The notes beneath the pieces were generated by a model. It was given only the letters and a program-made list of their open reading frames with translations. It did no database searches and was not told the origin of the DNA. Below, piece after piece: positions 52,748 to 62,600 of a stretch of 64,000 bases of DNA. A program made the translations under genes and the position numbers. The stretch comes from SKGN01 sp050948865 (lineage in GTDB: Bacteria; Bacillota_I; Bacilli_A; RF39; UBA660), in contig JBMNEQ010000004.1 of NCBI GenBank assembly GCA_050948865.1, positions 1 through 64,000 on the forward strand, in the 5' to 3' direction. Positions within the stretch are counted from its first letter, which is position 1. Each line of letters begins with the position of its first letter.

Positions 52748-55288
52748 ATGTTTGAAGAAATAAAAATTTTATTATCAGAAACAATTACTAGTGATTATCC
52801 TTATAATAATGATCGTAAAAGAAAGAGAAAGATTATATTTTGGTATGATGCTAAAGGGGAATATAAAGATTTAGTTGATGATATTGTTTTCCCTGAGGAT
52901 ACTAAATTAATTAAATATGAAAACAATAGTTTTTGGGTTAGATATTATATTGAAATGGTAGAACCTAATAAAAACATTGTTCTTTATATTCCTTATGAGA
53001 GGGAAACAGGAATTAAAAATGATTTATTAGATTTAGAGATGGCTAACAAGGATATGATATTTATTCCTGATTCAACAACGATGAGACTTAAAAATTTAAA
53101 ATTATCTAATGATTTTAGAAGTATAATAGAGAAAAATCATAACTTTTTTAAAGATAAAAAGCGGGAAGAGAGATTTAAGCTCTTTGAGATGGACAAAGAT
53201 CTTAGTAATGTTGATTATATTATTACTTCAATATTATTAAATATTAAATCAATTAATACAGATGATATTCTTAAAAATATTATTAAAGTATATTATTCTG
53301 ATAAAGAGTGCTATGAAGATTTGTTTAAGTTTGGTAATAAGGAATTTATTTTAAATTTATTTAATAGTTATTTTGGTTCTAATATTAATGATGTGGAAGA
53401 AATTGAAGATCTCTTTAAATCTTTATTGTTTACTTACTTTGCTTCTAATATAAAAGAAAAAGATGAAATTAATAGATATGGTAAGTATTTACTTAAAAAA
53501 GTACCTAATGTTTCAGTTTTTGTTAATAATTTAATGCGTGATATTGAAATGCAAAAATACTTTGAGATTATTTCTGATATAGTATTTAAGGAATTTGGTA
53601 TTTTAGAAGTTATTAATAGAATGAATATTAATGATTATCTTGAAAATGATGCTTTTAAATATATTGATGATTCTATTTTAAAATATGTTGTAAATATTTT
53701 ATCTACTAATATTTTAGATAATACTCTTTATGATAAATATATTAAAATTCGTTTTAATAAGTATTGGTTTAATATATTTGAAAATGAATATCATTTTCTA
53801 ATTAATATGATTAATTTTAATAATACTTTAGAGCAAGTTCGAAATATGATTAAAATCGTGGATATTGATTTATTTATAAAGAATTATGTTAATGAAATTT
53901 ATAAAGTAGATTATTATTATAGAAAAGCATATTATCATTTTGATAATATTAATAACAAAGATATATATTTACCTTTAAAAGAACTATTGGAAAATAAGTA
54001 TATTAATGATTTTATGATGGATTTCTCTATAAAATGGAGTAATATTATTGAGCATTTACCTAGTTATGAAAATGATACATTAGTTATTCAAAATAATTTT
54101 TATGATCATTATCTTCGCTCGAATTTTGATAAAAAAGAAAGAAATATTGTAATAATATCTGATGCTTTTAGATATGAATGTGCAGTTCAGTTATTTAATG
54201 AATTAGTAACAATTGGCTCGAAGGTTTCTATTGATCATATGCTAGGAGTTGTGCCTACTTATACTAAATTAGGTATGGCAGCTTTACTTCCTAATAAAAA
54301 ATTAAGTATAGTTGATAACAGTGATGAAATTTTAGTTGATGATTTAATATCTTCATCACTAAAAGATCGAGAAAAGATTTTGCAACTTGGACATCCTAAT
54401 TCGCTTGCAATTAAGTATGATGATTTATATAATATGACTAAAACAGAGTGGAAAAGATTGTTTACGGGGCAGAAGATTGTTTATATATATCATGATCGGA
54501 TTGATAATACTGGGGAACATAATGAAAATGATGTCTTTAAAGCATGTTTTGAAGCAGTTAAAGAATTGGGATTATTAATTAGAGATTTACATATTACTTT
54601 TAGTGGTATAAGTGCTTTTATTACTGCTGATCATGGGTTTTTTTATAAAAGGGGTAAAGTTGAAAGTTATGAAAAAACTACAAAAGATAAAGAGGCACTT
54701 AGACAAAAAACAAGATATTCATATTCTAAATCTAAATTAAAAGAAGAAGGAATTTTATCAATTAACTTAGATTATCTTTTTGGTAAAGATAGTGGATATG
54801 TAAATATTCCTAAGGGTCATACAATTTTTGAAAGACAGGGTAGTGGTTTTAACTATATTCATGGTGGAATATTACCACAAGAAGTAATTATACCTGTTAT
54901 TGATTTTAAATCATCAAGGAATACTGAAGAAAGTAAAAAAGTTACTATTACTTATAGTGGTTTAACTACTAGAATAACTAATGCTATTACTTATTTAAAT
55001 TTTATTCAAGATTCTGATGTTGATGAAAACAATATTAGAGCAAGATATTTGCTTCATTTTGAAGATGATAAGGGGGTAGTTATTTCTAATGAATGTACTA
55101 TTATTGCTAATTATGAAAATACAGATGTTAAAGATAGGTTTTTTAAAGAAAAGTTTGTCTTTAAAAATATGGATTACAGTAAGGAACGAGATTATTATTT
55201 AGTTATTATAGATGAAGAGACAGGAATCGAAGTATCACGTAAACAATTTTATATTGATATTGCTATCATTGATAATTTTGGATTTTAA
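52748..55288 (+). CDS. pglZ: BREX phosphatase-domain protein PglZ
   Basis: An 846-residue protein with ribosome site AAAGGAGG. The C-terminal half is an alkaline-phosphatase-superfamily domain with IVIISDAFRYECAVQLFNEL (about 469; metal Asp) and FITADHGFFYKRG (about 623; Asp-His metal pair), plus HGGILPQEVIIPVIDF, all typical of BREX type I PglZ. PglZ is a core, defining BREX gene that interacts with PglX and BrxB. The biochemical substrate is not settled. Confidence 0.95.
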   Translation: MFEEIKILLSETITSDYPYNNDRKRKRKIIFWYDAKGEYKDLVDDIVFPEDTKLIKYENNSFWVRYYIEMVEPNKNIVLYIPYERETGIKNDLLDLEMANKDMIFIPDSTTMRLKNLKLSNDFRSIIEKNHNFFKDKKREERFKLFEMDKDLSNVDYIITSILLNIKSINTDDILKNIIKVYYSDKECYEDLFKFGNKEFILNLFNSYFGSNINDVEEIEDLFKSLLFTYFASNIKEKDEINRYGKYLLKKVPNVSVFVNNLMRDIEMQKYFEIISDIVFKEFGILEVINRMNINDYLENDAFKYIDDSILKYVVNILSTNILDNTLYDKYIKIRFNKYWFNIFENEYHFLINMINFNNTLEQVRNMIKIVDIDLFIKNYVNEIYKVDYYYRKAYYHFDNINNKDIYLPLKELLENKYINDFMMDFSIKWSNIIEHLPSYENDTLVIQNNFYDHYLRSNFDKKERNIVIISDAFRYECAVQLFNELVTIGSKVSIDHMLGVVPTYTKLGMAALLPNKKLSIVDNSDEILVDDLISSSLKDREKILQLGHPNSLAIKYDDLYNMTKTEWKRLFTGQKIVYIYHDRIDNTGEHNENDVFKACFEAVKELGLLIRDLHITFSGISAFITADHGFFYKRGKVESYEKTTKDKEALRQKTRYSYSKSKLKEEGILSINLDYLFGKDSGYVNIPKGHTIFERQGSGFNYIHGGILPQEVIIPVIDFKSSRNTEESKKVTITYSGLTTRITNAITYLNFIQDSDVDENNIRARYLLHFEDDKGVVISNECTIIANYENTDVKDRFFKEKFVFKNMDYSKERDYYLVIIDEETGIEVSRKQFYIDIAIIDNFGF

Positions 55289-55300
55289 GGGGGTGAGAAA

Positions 55301-57331
55301 GTGGCTGAATTAAATCAAAAATTAAATCAAGTTTTTTCTGGTAAAGTTGTTAGAAAAGATTTAACAAAAAAAATAAAAGAAGGGGCTAATGTTCCAGTTT
55401 ATGTTTTAGAATATTTACTTGGAATGTACTGTGCGACTGATGATGAGAAAGCAATTGAAGACGGTGTCAAAACTGTTAAGGATATTTTAGCGGAGAATTT
55501 TGTTAGATCAGATGAAAATGAAAAAATAAAATCAAAAATTAAAGAATTAAAAAATTATACTGTTATAGATAAAATAACGGTTAAACTTAACGAGAAAAAG
55601 GATAAGTATGAGGCTGAATTTTCTAATTTAGGAATAAAAGATGCTAATATTAATGCTGATGATGTTAAAAGTTATGAAAAACTATTAGCTGGTGGTATTT
55701 GGTCAATTGTTAAGGTTAGTTATTTTTATGATCTTGAAAATTCTAAAAACAGCCCGTTTTATATTGATAGTATTACTCCAATTCAAATGCCTAATATGGA
55801 TATGAAAAGTTTTTTTGAAGGACGTAACTATTTTAATAAAGAAGAATGGATTGATGTTTTAGTAAGATCAATGGGTCTTGAACCAACGAGATTAGAAAAT
55901 GAAGTGAAATGGCATATTATTGAAAGAGCAGTTCCATTAGTTGAAAATAATTATAATTTATGTGAACTAGGTCCAAGAGGAACTGGTAAATCACACATAT
56001 ATAAAGAGATTTCTCCTAATAGTATTTTAGTTTCTGGTGGACAAACTACTGTTGCTAATTTGTTTTATAATATGAGTTATCGCACAATTGGATTAGTAGG
56101 TTTATGGGATTGTGTTACTTTTGATGAAGTTGCTGGTATTACTTTTAAAGATAAAGATGGTATTCAAATAATGAAAGATTATATGGCCTCTGGTTCATTT
56201 TCTAGAGGAAAGGAAGAAAAAAACGCTGATGCTTCGATGGTTTTTGTTGGTAATATTAATCAAAGCATTGAAGTAATTTTAAAAACTTCTCATTTGTTTG
56301 AACCATTTCCAAAAGAAATGGCGAATGATTCAGCTTTCTTTGATCGTATGCATTTTTATCTTCCAGGCTGGGAAATACCTAAAATGCGTCCAGAATTATT
56401 AACAAATGAATATGGTTTTATAACTGATTATTTGGCGGAGTATTTTAGAGAAATGCGAAAAAGAACATTTTCTGATGCCATTGATAAGTATTTTAAACTA
56501 GGAAATAATTTAAATCAAAGGGATGTTATAGCTGTTCGAAAAACAGTTTCAGGTTTAATTAAATTGTTATATCCTCATGGTGTTTTTGTCAAAGAGGATA
56601 TAGAGGAAATTTTGATCTATGCTCTAATTGGTAGAAGAAGGGTAAAAGAACAACTTAAAAAAATAGGGGGTATGGAGTTTTATGATATTCATTTTTCATA
56701 TATTGATAATGAAACTTTAGAAGAAAAATATGTATCTGTTCCTGAATCTGGTGGTGGTAAATTAATTAAAGAAGGGTCTTTAAAGCCGGGTCATATCTAT
56801 ATTGTTAGTAGAGGAAGTAATAGGTTAATCGGAGTTTATAAAATAGAAATAGAGACAACTAATGGAAGTGGTAAGTTTACTCAAACAGGAATAGGTCCTA
56901 ATAAAGTTACTAAAGAAAATGTAATTACTGCTTTTAATTATTTTAGATCAAATAAAAAAAGCATTAGTCAATCAATAAATATTACGACAATAGATTATTT
57001 AATGCATTTACAAGATTTGCAAGGACTTGGTAATACTAAAGATATTACATTAGTAACTTTTGTTGCACTTTGCAGTGCTTCACTTAAAAAATCAGTCCAA
57101 AGTGGTTTGGTTGTTCTTGGAAACATGAGTATTGGTGGTACTATAACTAAAGTTGAAGATTTAGCGAATATTATGCAAGCGTGTTTGGATGCTGGTGCTA
57201 AAAAGATATTATTACCAGCTTCATCAAGTTCAGTATTAACTTCGGTACCTGCTGAATTGTATACCAAGTTTCAAATTATATTTTATAATGATCCAGAAGA
57301 TGCTGTTTACAAGGCATTGGGGATAGAATAA
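55301..57331 (+). CDS. brxL: BREX Lon-like ATPase BrxL
   Basis: A 676-residue protein starting with GTG 55301 behind AAGGGGG. An N-domain (about 1-200) precedes an AAA+ module with Walker A LGPRGTGKSHIYKE (about 223-236) and TFDEVAGITFKDKDG as Walker B region. The C-terminus is Lon-protease-like (SGLVVLGNMSIGGTITKVED, then AGAKKILLPASSSS), with a Lys in the Lon position, but the usual GPSAG serine motif is not seen. BrxL forms DNA-binding rings and is the last gene of type I BREX operons. Gene order brxA-B-C-pglX-pglZ-brxL is complete. Confidence 0.95.
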   Translation: MAELNQKLNQVFSGKVVRKDLTKKIKEGANVPVYVLEYLLGMYCATDDEKAIEDGVKTVKDILAENFVRSDENEKIKSKIKELKNYTVIDKITVKLNEKKDKYEAEFSNLGIKDANINADDVKSYEKLLAGGIWSIVKVSYFYDLENSKNSPFYIDSITPIQMPNMDMKSFFEGRNYFNKEEWIDVLVRSMGLEPTRLENEVKWHIIERAVPLVENNYNLCELGPRGTGKSHIYKEISPNSILVSGGQTTVANLFYNMSYRTIGLVGLWDCVTFDEVAGITFKDKDGIQIMKDYMASGSFSRGKEEKNADASMVFVGNINQSIEVILKTSHLFEPFPKEMANDSAFFDRMHFYLPGWEIPKMRPELLTNEYGFITDYLAEYFREMRKRTFSDAIDKYFKLGNNLNQRDVIAVRKTVSGLIKLLYPHGVFVKEDIEEILIYALIGRRRVKEQLKKIGGMEFYDIHFSYIDNETLEEKYVSVPESGGGKLIKEGSLKPGHIYIVSRGSNRLIGVYKIEIETTNGSGKFTQTGIGPNKVTKENVITAFNYFRSNKKSISQSINITTIDYLMHLQDLQGLGNTKDITLVTFVALCSASLKKSVQSGLVVLGNMSIGGTITKVEDLANIMQACLDAGAKKILLPASSSSVLTSVPAELYTKFQIIFYNDPEDAVYKALGIE

Positions 57332-57495
57332 TAGAATAGTTGGATTCCAATTTTAAGGATAAGTTTTAAAACATAAAATATGATTATTTTATAATTAAAA
57401 TTGGTTTAATATATTTAAAATACAAATTAAAGAAATAGACTGGTAATAGCCTTGTGTATTATTGATTTAAAATTTAGAGGTCTTTTTTTGATTAT

Positions 57496-57540
57496 AAAAG
57501 GGTAGTATTAGCTTTATGATGGGGGGAATACTACCTTTTA
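57496..57540 (+). other. Stem-loop at the right island junction
   Basis: AAAAGG(G)TAGTATT and AATACTACCTTTT pair around a 17-nt loop and one bulged G. The 3' arm overlaps the start of the right ftsW-end repeat. It could end brxL transcription, as a short T-rich stretch follows, or mark the recombination site. The gap 57332-57679 otherwise holds AT-rich sequence and the 87-bp repeat. Confidence 0.55.
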
Positions 57541-57618
57541 TTAGTTATGGTGGATCTAGCTTATTAATTACTTTAATAGGGATGGGAATAGTCCTTAATG
57601 TTAGTAGGTGTCAAAGAT
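57532..57618 (+). repeat. Right boundary repeat of the BREX island (ftsW end copy)
   Basis: Direct repeat of 43755-43841 with four mismatches. In the ftsW frame it reads LPFISYGGSSLLITLIGMGI then VLNVSRCQR and a TAA stop (57616-57618), so it is the orphaned original end of ftsW or a duplicate of it. There is no start, so it is not expected to be translated. Confidence 0.9.
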
Positions 57619-57679
57619 AATGAAAGAAAAACTTTGTAAAACTTATAACTAATTGTATAATAAGAATTAGGGAGTGATT

Positions 57680-58339
57680 ATGATAAATAAATATATAGAT
57701 CATACTTTATTAAAAGCTAATGCTTTAGAAAAGGATATTGAAAAATTATGTTTAGAAGCTATAAAATATAATTTTAAATCTGTTATGGTTAATCCTAGTC
57801 AGATTTTAAGATGTAAAAAGATATTAAAAGATTCATCTGTAAAAATAGGAACAGTTATAGGTTTTCCCTTGGGTCAAAATACAATTAAGGTAAAAGTTTT
57901 TGAAGTAAAAGATGCTATAAAAAATGGAGTGGATGAAATTGATTATGTTTTAAATATTAGTGAACTAAAAAATAAAAATTATAGTTATTTAAAAGAAGAA
58001 ATGGAAATGATTGTAAAACTTTGTCAGGAACATAAAATAGTTTCTAAAGTTATTATAGAGACTTGTTATTTAACTAAACTAGAAAAAATAAAAGTATTAG
58101 AAATAATAAAGGAAGTAAAACCAGACTATGTTAAAACATCAACTGGATTTGGTACTAAAGGTGCAGAATTAGTTGATATAAAATTAATGAAAGATATTGT
58201 TGGTGATACTGTAAAAATAAAAGCAGCAGGAGGAATTCGTGATTTAAGGAAGTTTGAAGAAATGATAAAAGCAGGAGCAAAAAGAATTGGAACTAGTAGT
58301 GGGGTCGAAATAATTAAAGAGTATAATGGAGGAAATTAA
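57680..58339 (+). CDS. deoC: Deoxyribose-phosphate aldolase
   Basis: A 219-residue TIM-barrel enzyme that splits 2-deoxyribose-5-phosphate into acetaldehyde and glyceraldehyde-3-phosphate. ATG 57680 gives the family start MINKYIDHTLLKANA; GTG 57674 is inside the ribosome site GGGAG. Key parts: SVMVNPSQI, GFPLGQNTIKVKVFEV, DEIDYVLN, the Schiff-base Lys in DYVKTSTGFGTKGA (about 152) and KIKAAGGIRD. It lies immediately outside the right boundary of the BREX island. Confidence 0.94.
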   Translation: MINKYIDHTLLKANALEKDIEKLCLEAIKYNFKSVMVNPSQILRCKKILKDSSVKIGTVIGFPLGQNTIKVKVFEVKDAIKNGVDEIDYVLNISELKNKNYSYLKEEMEMIVKLCQEHKIVSKVIIETCYLTKLEKIKVLEIIKEVKPDYVKTSTGFGTKGAELVDIKLMKDIVGDTVKIKAAGGIRDLRKFEEMIKAGAKRIGTSSGVEIIKEYNGGN

Positions 58340-58340
58340 A

Positions 58341-58784
58341 ATGAGTAATCTAGAAACTTTAGAAAAAGAAATTAAAAATATTAAAAAAGAAAATGAGATC
58401 TATTTAAAGAAATTTGGTAATTGGTTAAAAAAACAAAATTTATCTTCTAAAACAATTAATAATCATATTGATAATGTAGATTTTTATATTAATGAATTTT
58501 TATGTTATTATGAATTTCAATCAGCTGATATTGGATATTCTAGTATAGATGGATTCCTTGGAGATTGGTTTATTAGCAAAGCTATGTGGTCAAGTAAATC
58601 AAGTATTAAATCGAATGCTACTAGTATAAAAAAGTTTTATTTATTTATGCTTGAGAATGGGAAAATAAAAGAAAAAGACTATAAATTTTTATGTGATGAA
58701 ATAAAAGAAAAGATGTCAGATTGGTTAGATGCTCTTGAAAGGTTTGATAATTTAGAAGAAGATGATGAATGGTGGTTAGTTTAA
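58341..58784 (+). CDS. Small protein resembling the N-terminal domain of tyrosine recombinases
   Basis: A 147-residue protein starting at ATG 58341, with GGAGGA upstream and 1 nt after deoC. The fold pattern is that of a SAM-like core-binding domain: FGNWLKKQNLSSKTINNHID, VDFYINEFLCYYE and SIKSNATSIKKFYLFMLENG. The catalytic domain (R..HxxR..Y) is absent; the C-terminus is acidic (ERFDNLEEDDEWWLV). Similar stand-alone small proteins occur in Firmicutes with unknown function. It could be a relic of an integrase for the neighbouring island, but its frame is intact and its neighbour is deoC, so that is speculation. Confidence 0.5.
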   Translation: MSNLETLEKEIKNIKKENEIYLKKFGNWLKKQNLSSKTINNHIDNVDFYINEFLCYYEFQSADIGYSSIDGFLGDWFISKAMWSSKSSIKSNATSIKKFYLFMLENGKIKEKDYKFLCDEIKEKMSDWLDALERFDNLEEDDEWWLV

Positions 58785-58922
58785 TATTTAAAGATACCTA
58801 TATTAGCACTTATGTATTTTTTTAATTCCTTTTGCCTTTTCATTTAAGTAATTGTAATGGCATACTATATATAAACTTTGGTTGCTATTTTTAATAATAT
58901 TTGAATATTTTTAAATAAACTA

Positions 58923-58968
58923 TTGACATATGTCATTACCTTTGATATTCTTATAGTGACATATGTCA
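58923..58968 (+). promoter_or_regulatory. Promoter with two TGACATATGTCA operators before the DUF5320/DUF134 genes
   Basis: The perfect 12-bp palindrome TGACATATGTCA occurs at 58924-58935 and 58957-58968, 33 bp apart. The first overlaps the -35 box TTGACA (58923-58928). TATTCT (58946-58951) is 17 nt further, so the second covers the predicted transcription start. A dimeric regulator bound at both sites would shut the promoter. The HTH protein DUF134 encoded in the same unit is the obvious candidate. The rest of the gap 58785-58922 shows nothing. Confidence 0.75.
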
Positions 58969-58987
58969 TTAAAAAGGAGGTGAAAAT

Positions 58988-59188
58988 ATGCCAAGAAGAG
59001 ATGGAACTGGTCCATATGGTAATGGTCCATTAACTGGAAGGGGTTTAGGACCTTGTGGTGCTTTTAATCAAAGAAAAGGTTTTGGTAGAAGAGTTTTTGA
59101 TAAAACTGACAAGGAATTACTTGAAGAAGAAAAGGAAAGTCTTAAAAATAGATTAAAAGATATCGAAAAAGAATTAGAAGATGATTAA
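58988..59188 (+). CDS. DUF5320-family small protein
   Basis: A 66-residue protein with a strong ribosome site (AAGGAGGTG). The N-terminus MPRRDGTGPYGNGPLTGRGL followed by GPCGAFNQ is the Gly-rich DUF5320 signature; the C-terminal half is a charged helix (KELLEEEKESLKNRLKDIEK). Family members accompany DUF134 regulators and NifX/NifB-like or Mrp-type Fe-S proteins in anaerobes. Function is unknown. It is first in the operon behind the twin palindromes. Confidence 0.8.
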   Translation: MPRRDGTGPYGNGPLTGRGLGPCGAFNQRKGFGRRVFDKTDKELLEEEKESLKNRLKDIEKELEDD

Positions 59189-59205
59189 AGAATTGAGGTG
59201 AAAAT

Positions 59206-59547
59206 ATGCATGGGACTAGAAAAGTAAGACATGTTTATAGTTTGCCGAAAAACAATAAATATGGTCCTTTAGGACCAAATAAACCTGAAAGAAGAATCTT
59301 TATTAATATGACAATTGATGAATATGAAACAATAAGGTTAATTGATTTAGAAAATCTTACGCAAGAAGAGTGTGCTAAGCAAATGAATGTAGCGAGAACT
59401 ACTGTTCAAGGTATTTATTCTAAAGCAAGGCAGAAAATAGCCCAATCTTTGGTTCATGGTGATATTATACTTATTGAAGGTGGTAATTATCAATTCCAAA
59501 AAGGATATGGTAAAGGTCCTGGATATGGCCGTCGGAGATTTCTTTAA
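59206..59547 (+). CDS. DUF134 HTH regulator
   Basis: A 113-residue protein, ATG 59206 behind GAGGTG. It has the DUF134 opening (RKVRHVYSLP...FGP/YGPLG), INMTIDEYETIRLIDLENLT and a sigma-70 region-4-like HTH, QEECAKQMNVARTTVQGIYS with KARQKIAQSLVHG, ending in a Gly-rich tail. DUF134 proteins are predicted DNA-binding proteins. Its position suggests it represses its own operon through the TGACATATGTCA sites, perhaps in response to redox or metal state; that is inference. Confidence 0.85.
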   Translation: MHGTRKVRHVYSLPKNNKYGPLGPNKPERRIFINMTIDEYETIRLIDLENLTQEECAKQMNVARTTVQGIYSKARQKIAQSLVHGDIILIEGGNYQFQKGYGKGPGYGRRRFL

Positions 59548-59553
59548 AATTTT

Positions 59554-59582
59554 AAAAATGCTCATTAAGAGGGCATTTTTTT
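59554..59582 (+). terminator. Terminator after the DUF134 gene
   Basis: AAAAATGC and GCATTTTT flank an 11-nt loop that can extend the stem with CTC/GAG pairing; a T-run follows. Confidence 0.75.
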
Positions 59583-59652
59583 ATTTGGTATTTTAAACTT
59601 TACTATTAATTTTTTATTTGATAGAATAACAATAATTTTAGGAGTTGTTGTC

Positions 59653-62600
59653 ATGAAAGAAAAATGGATAAAGATGATAGAAAATACTATTTATAATCAT
59701 CAAAATTATTATAAAGGTATAGATATTTTTAAGGAAGAAAAAGTAGATAAAGTTGAATTTGATCATCAAGACGATGAACTTATTGTTTATGCTAATGTCA
59801 TAGGGAATTATGAAAATAATTATCTTGTTCCTTTAAGGATAAATGATCAAGAGATTATAAATTATTGCAGTTGTCCTGATAATTCTAAAAATTATTCTTC
59901 TTTTTATTTATGTAAGCATGCTATTGCTGTTCTTATATATACACTTGAATATTTAAATCAAGGTTTTATTTTAAAAAAGGTCAAAGAAGAAGATTTATTT
60001 AATATAATAAATAATTATGAAGAAGCTTTTGTTAAAGATGGACAATCGCTCAAATTAAAAGTAGAATATGAATTTAAAATTAATGATAAAGATAATTTTG
60101 AAGGTGTTTATATTGGTCTACGTATGGGAATAGATAAATTATATGTAGTTAAAAATTTATCAGATTTTTTATTAACTTATAAAGGTATAAATGAAAATTG
60201 TAATTTAACTAAAGAATTAGATTATAAAGAAAAAGATTATGAATTTAATCTTGAAGATAAAAAAGTTTTTGATTTAATGTTTGAATTTTTACATTATCAA
60301 GATAAAAATTCAGGTAGTTCTCAAAAAAGATTTTTATTTATTCCTTTTACTAAATTAAAAGAAATATATTTATTAACTAAAGAATTGCCTGTTAAATACA
60401 ATTTAGGAACTTCTAAAATAATTATTGGTAACCCTAATATAAAAATAGAATTAATTGAAGAAGAAGAAAAAATACAATTAAAAATTAGTGATATGAGTTT
60501 ACTTAGAGGATATAATCATCAATCTGGTTTTCTTTTTTATGATGATAATCTTTATTTACCTGATAATAATTTTTGTAATTTAATTTTACCATTACTTCAT
60601 TTAAATATAGAAAAAGGAAAAATTTTTATTCCTTTAAAATATAAAGAATTATTAATTGAAAAAATGTTACCATATTTAATTTTTAATGAAGAAAAGTTAA
60701 TCGATTTAAATAAACCGATTTTTCAAGATATTTCTTTTTCAGAATTACAAACTAAATTATATATCGATAAAGAGGGTAAAAGTGCAGTTTTAAATTTGGA
60801 GTTTATTTATTCTAATAATGATTCTAAAAAGTTTGTTGTAAAAGATATTAAAACAGAAGGTAAGATAAAGAATATTATTTTTCAGGTGAATCCAATTTTA
60901 AAAAACAATAAATATTATCTTAGTAATATGGAAGCAATTTTTAGATTTACTGAAGAAGTTATTCCTCTTCTTCAAAAAGAAGGAGTTTTAATTTATTATA
61001 GTGCTAGTTTTAAAAATATGCTTCAAAAAAGATCTTTTAATTATTCAACAAGTGTCGCTTTTGAAAATGATTTGTTAGCGGTTAATTTTAATTATGATGA
61101 TCTTGATATTTCTGAATTAAGTAATATTTTAAAAAATATTAAAGAAAATAAAAAGTATTATCAATTAAAGAATGGAAATATTATTAAAATTGATAATAAA
61201 GAAGCTTTAGAATGGAGTAATATCGTAGATAAATTAGAAGTTTCAGAAAATGTTTTAAATTCTAATAAATATTTATTTAATAAATACGAATCTTTATATT
61301 TAGATAATATTTTTACTAATCTAGATGAAGAAAAGATAAATTATGATCTAGAATTTCAATATTTAGTTGATAATGTAAAAAATTTTAATAAGTTAAATTT
61401 TAAGTTACCAACTAATATAAATGCTACTTTAAGAGATTATCAAATTAAAGGTTATAAGTGGCTAAAAACTTTAAAATATTTTGGTTTTGGAGGTATTTTA
61501 GCTGATGATATGGGTCTTGGGAAAACCCTGCAAGTTATTACTTTAATTCAAGATTTAAAAGAAGAACAAGGAAAAACTAAATCCTTAGTAGTAGCTCCTT
61601 CATCAGTTATCTATAATTGGGAAGCTGAATTAAAAAAGTTTGCTCCTGATTTAAAATATATTATTTTAGCTGAAAGTAAATTGATAAGGGAAGAACATTT
61701 TACTAATCTTGATAATTATGATGTTATTGTTACTTCATATGCCTTGATTAGAAGGGATATAGAGAAATATCAAGATTACAGGTTTGATTTTTGTTTTTTA
61801 GATGAAGCCCAATATATTAAAAATCTCTTTAGTTCTTCAGCTAATGCTTGTAAACAAATAAAAGCAGAAACAAAATTCGCGATGACGGGAACGCCAATTG
61901 AAAATTCTATCAGTGAATTATGGAGTATTTTTGATTTTATTATGCCAGGTTATTTAAAGACTTATAATCATTTTCGTAAAAATTATGAAAAGCCCATTAT
62001 CAATTTTCAAAATGAAGAGGTTTTAAATAAATTGTTTAATAAGGTTAAACCTTTTATATTAAGGAGAGAAAAAAAGGAAGTTATTTTAGAACTTCCAGAA
62101 AAGCAAGAAAGAAATGTTTATATTTCTTTAGAAGAAGAGCAAGAAAAGGTTTATTTAGCTCACTTTTTACAAGCTAAAAAGGAGATTTCTGAAGAATTAA
62201 ATATTAATGGTTTTAATAAAAGTCAAATTAAAATTTTATCTATTTTAACAAGGTTAAGACAAATTTGTTGTCATCCTAATTTATTTATTGAAAATTACCA
62301 GGGTAATAGTGCTAAATTAAAACATTTAATAAAACTTATTGAAGAAAAGATTGCTAATGGAAATAGGATATTATTATTTTCCCAATTTACTTCCATGCTT
62401 GATATTATTGAAGGGGTTTTAGAAAAAAATAGTTATTTTCGAATTGATGGAAAGGTTAAAGCCTTAGAAAGAATGGAAATGGTTAATCGTTTTAATATGG
62501 GAGAAAAGGAAATCTTTTTAATTTCTTTAAAGGCTGGAGGAACAGGATTAAATTTAGTAGGGGCTGATACGGTTATTCATTTTGATCCTTGGTGGAATCC

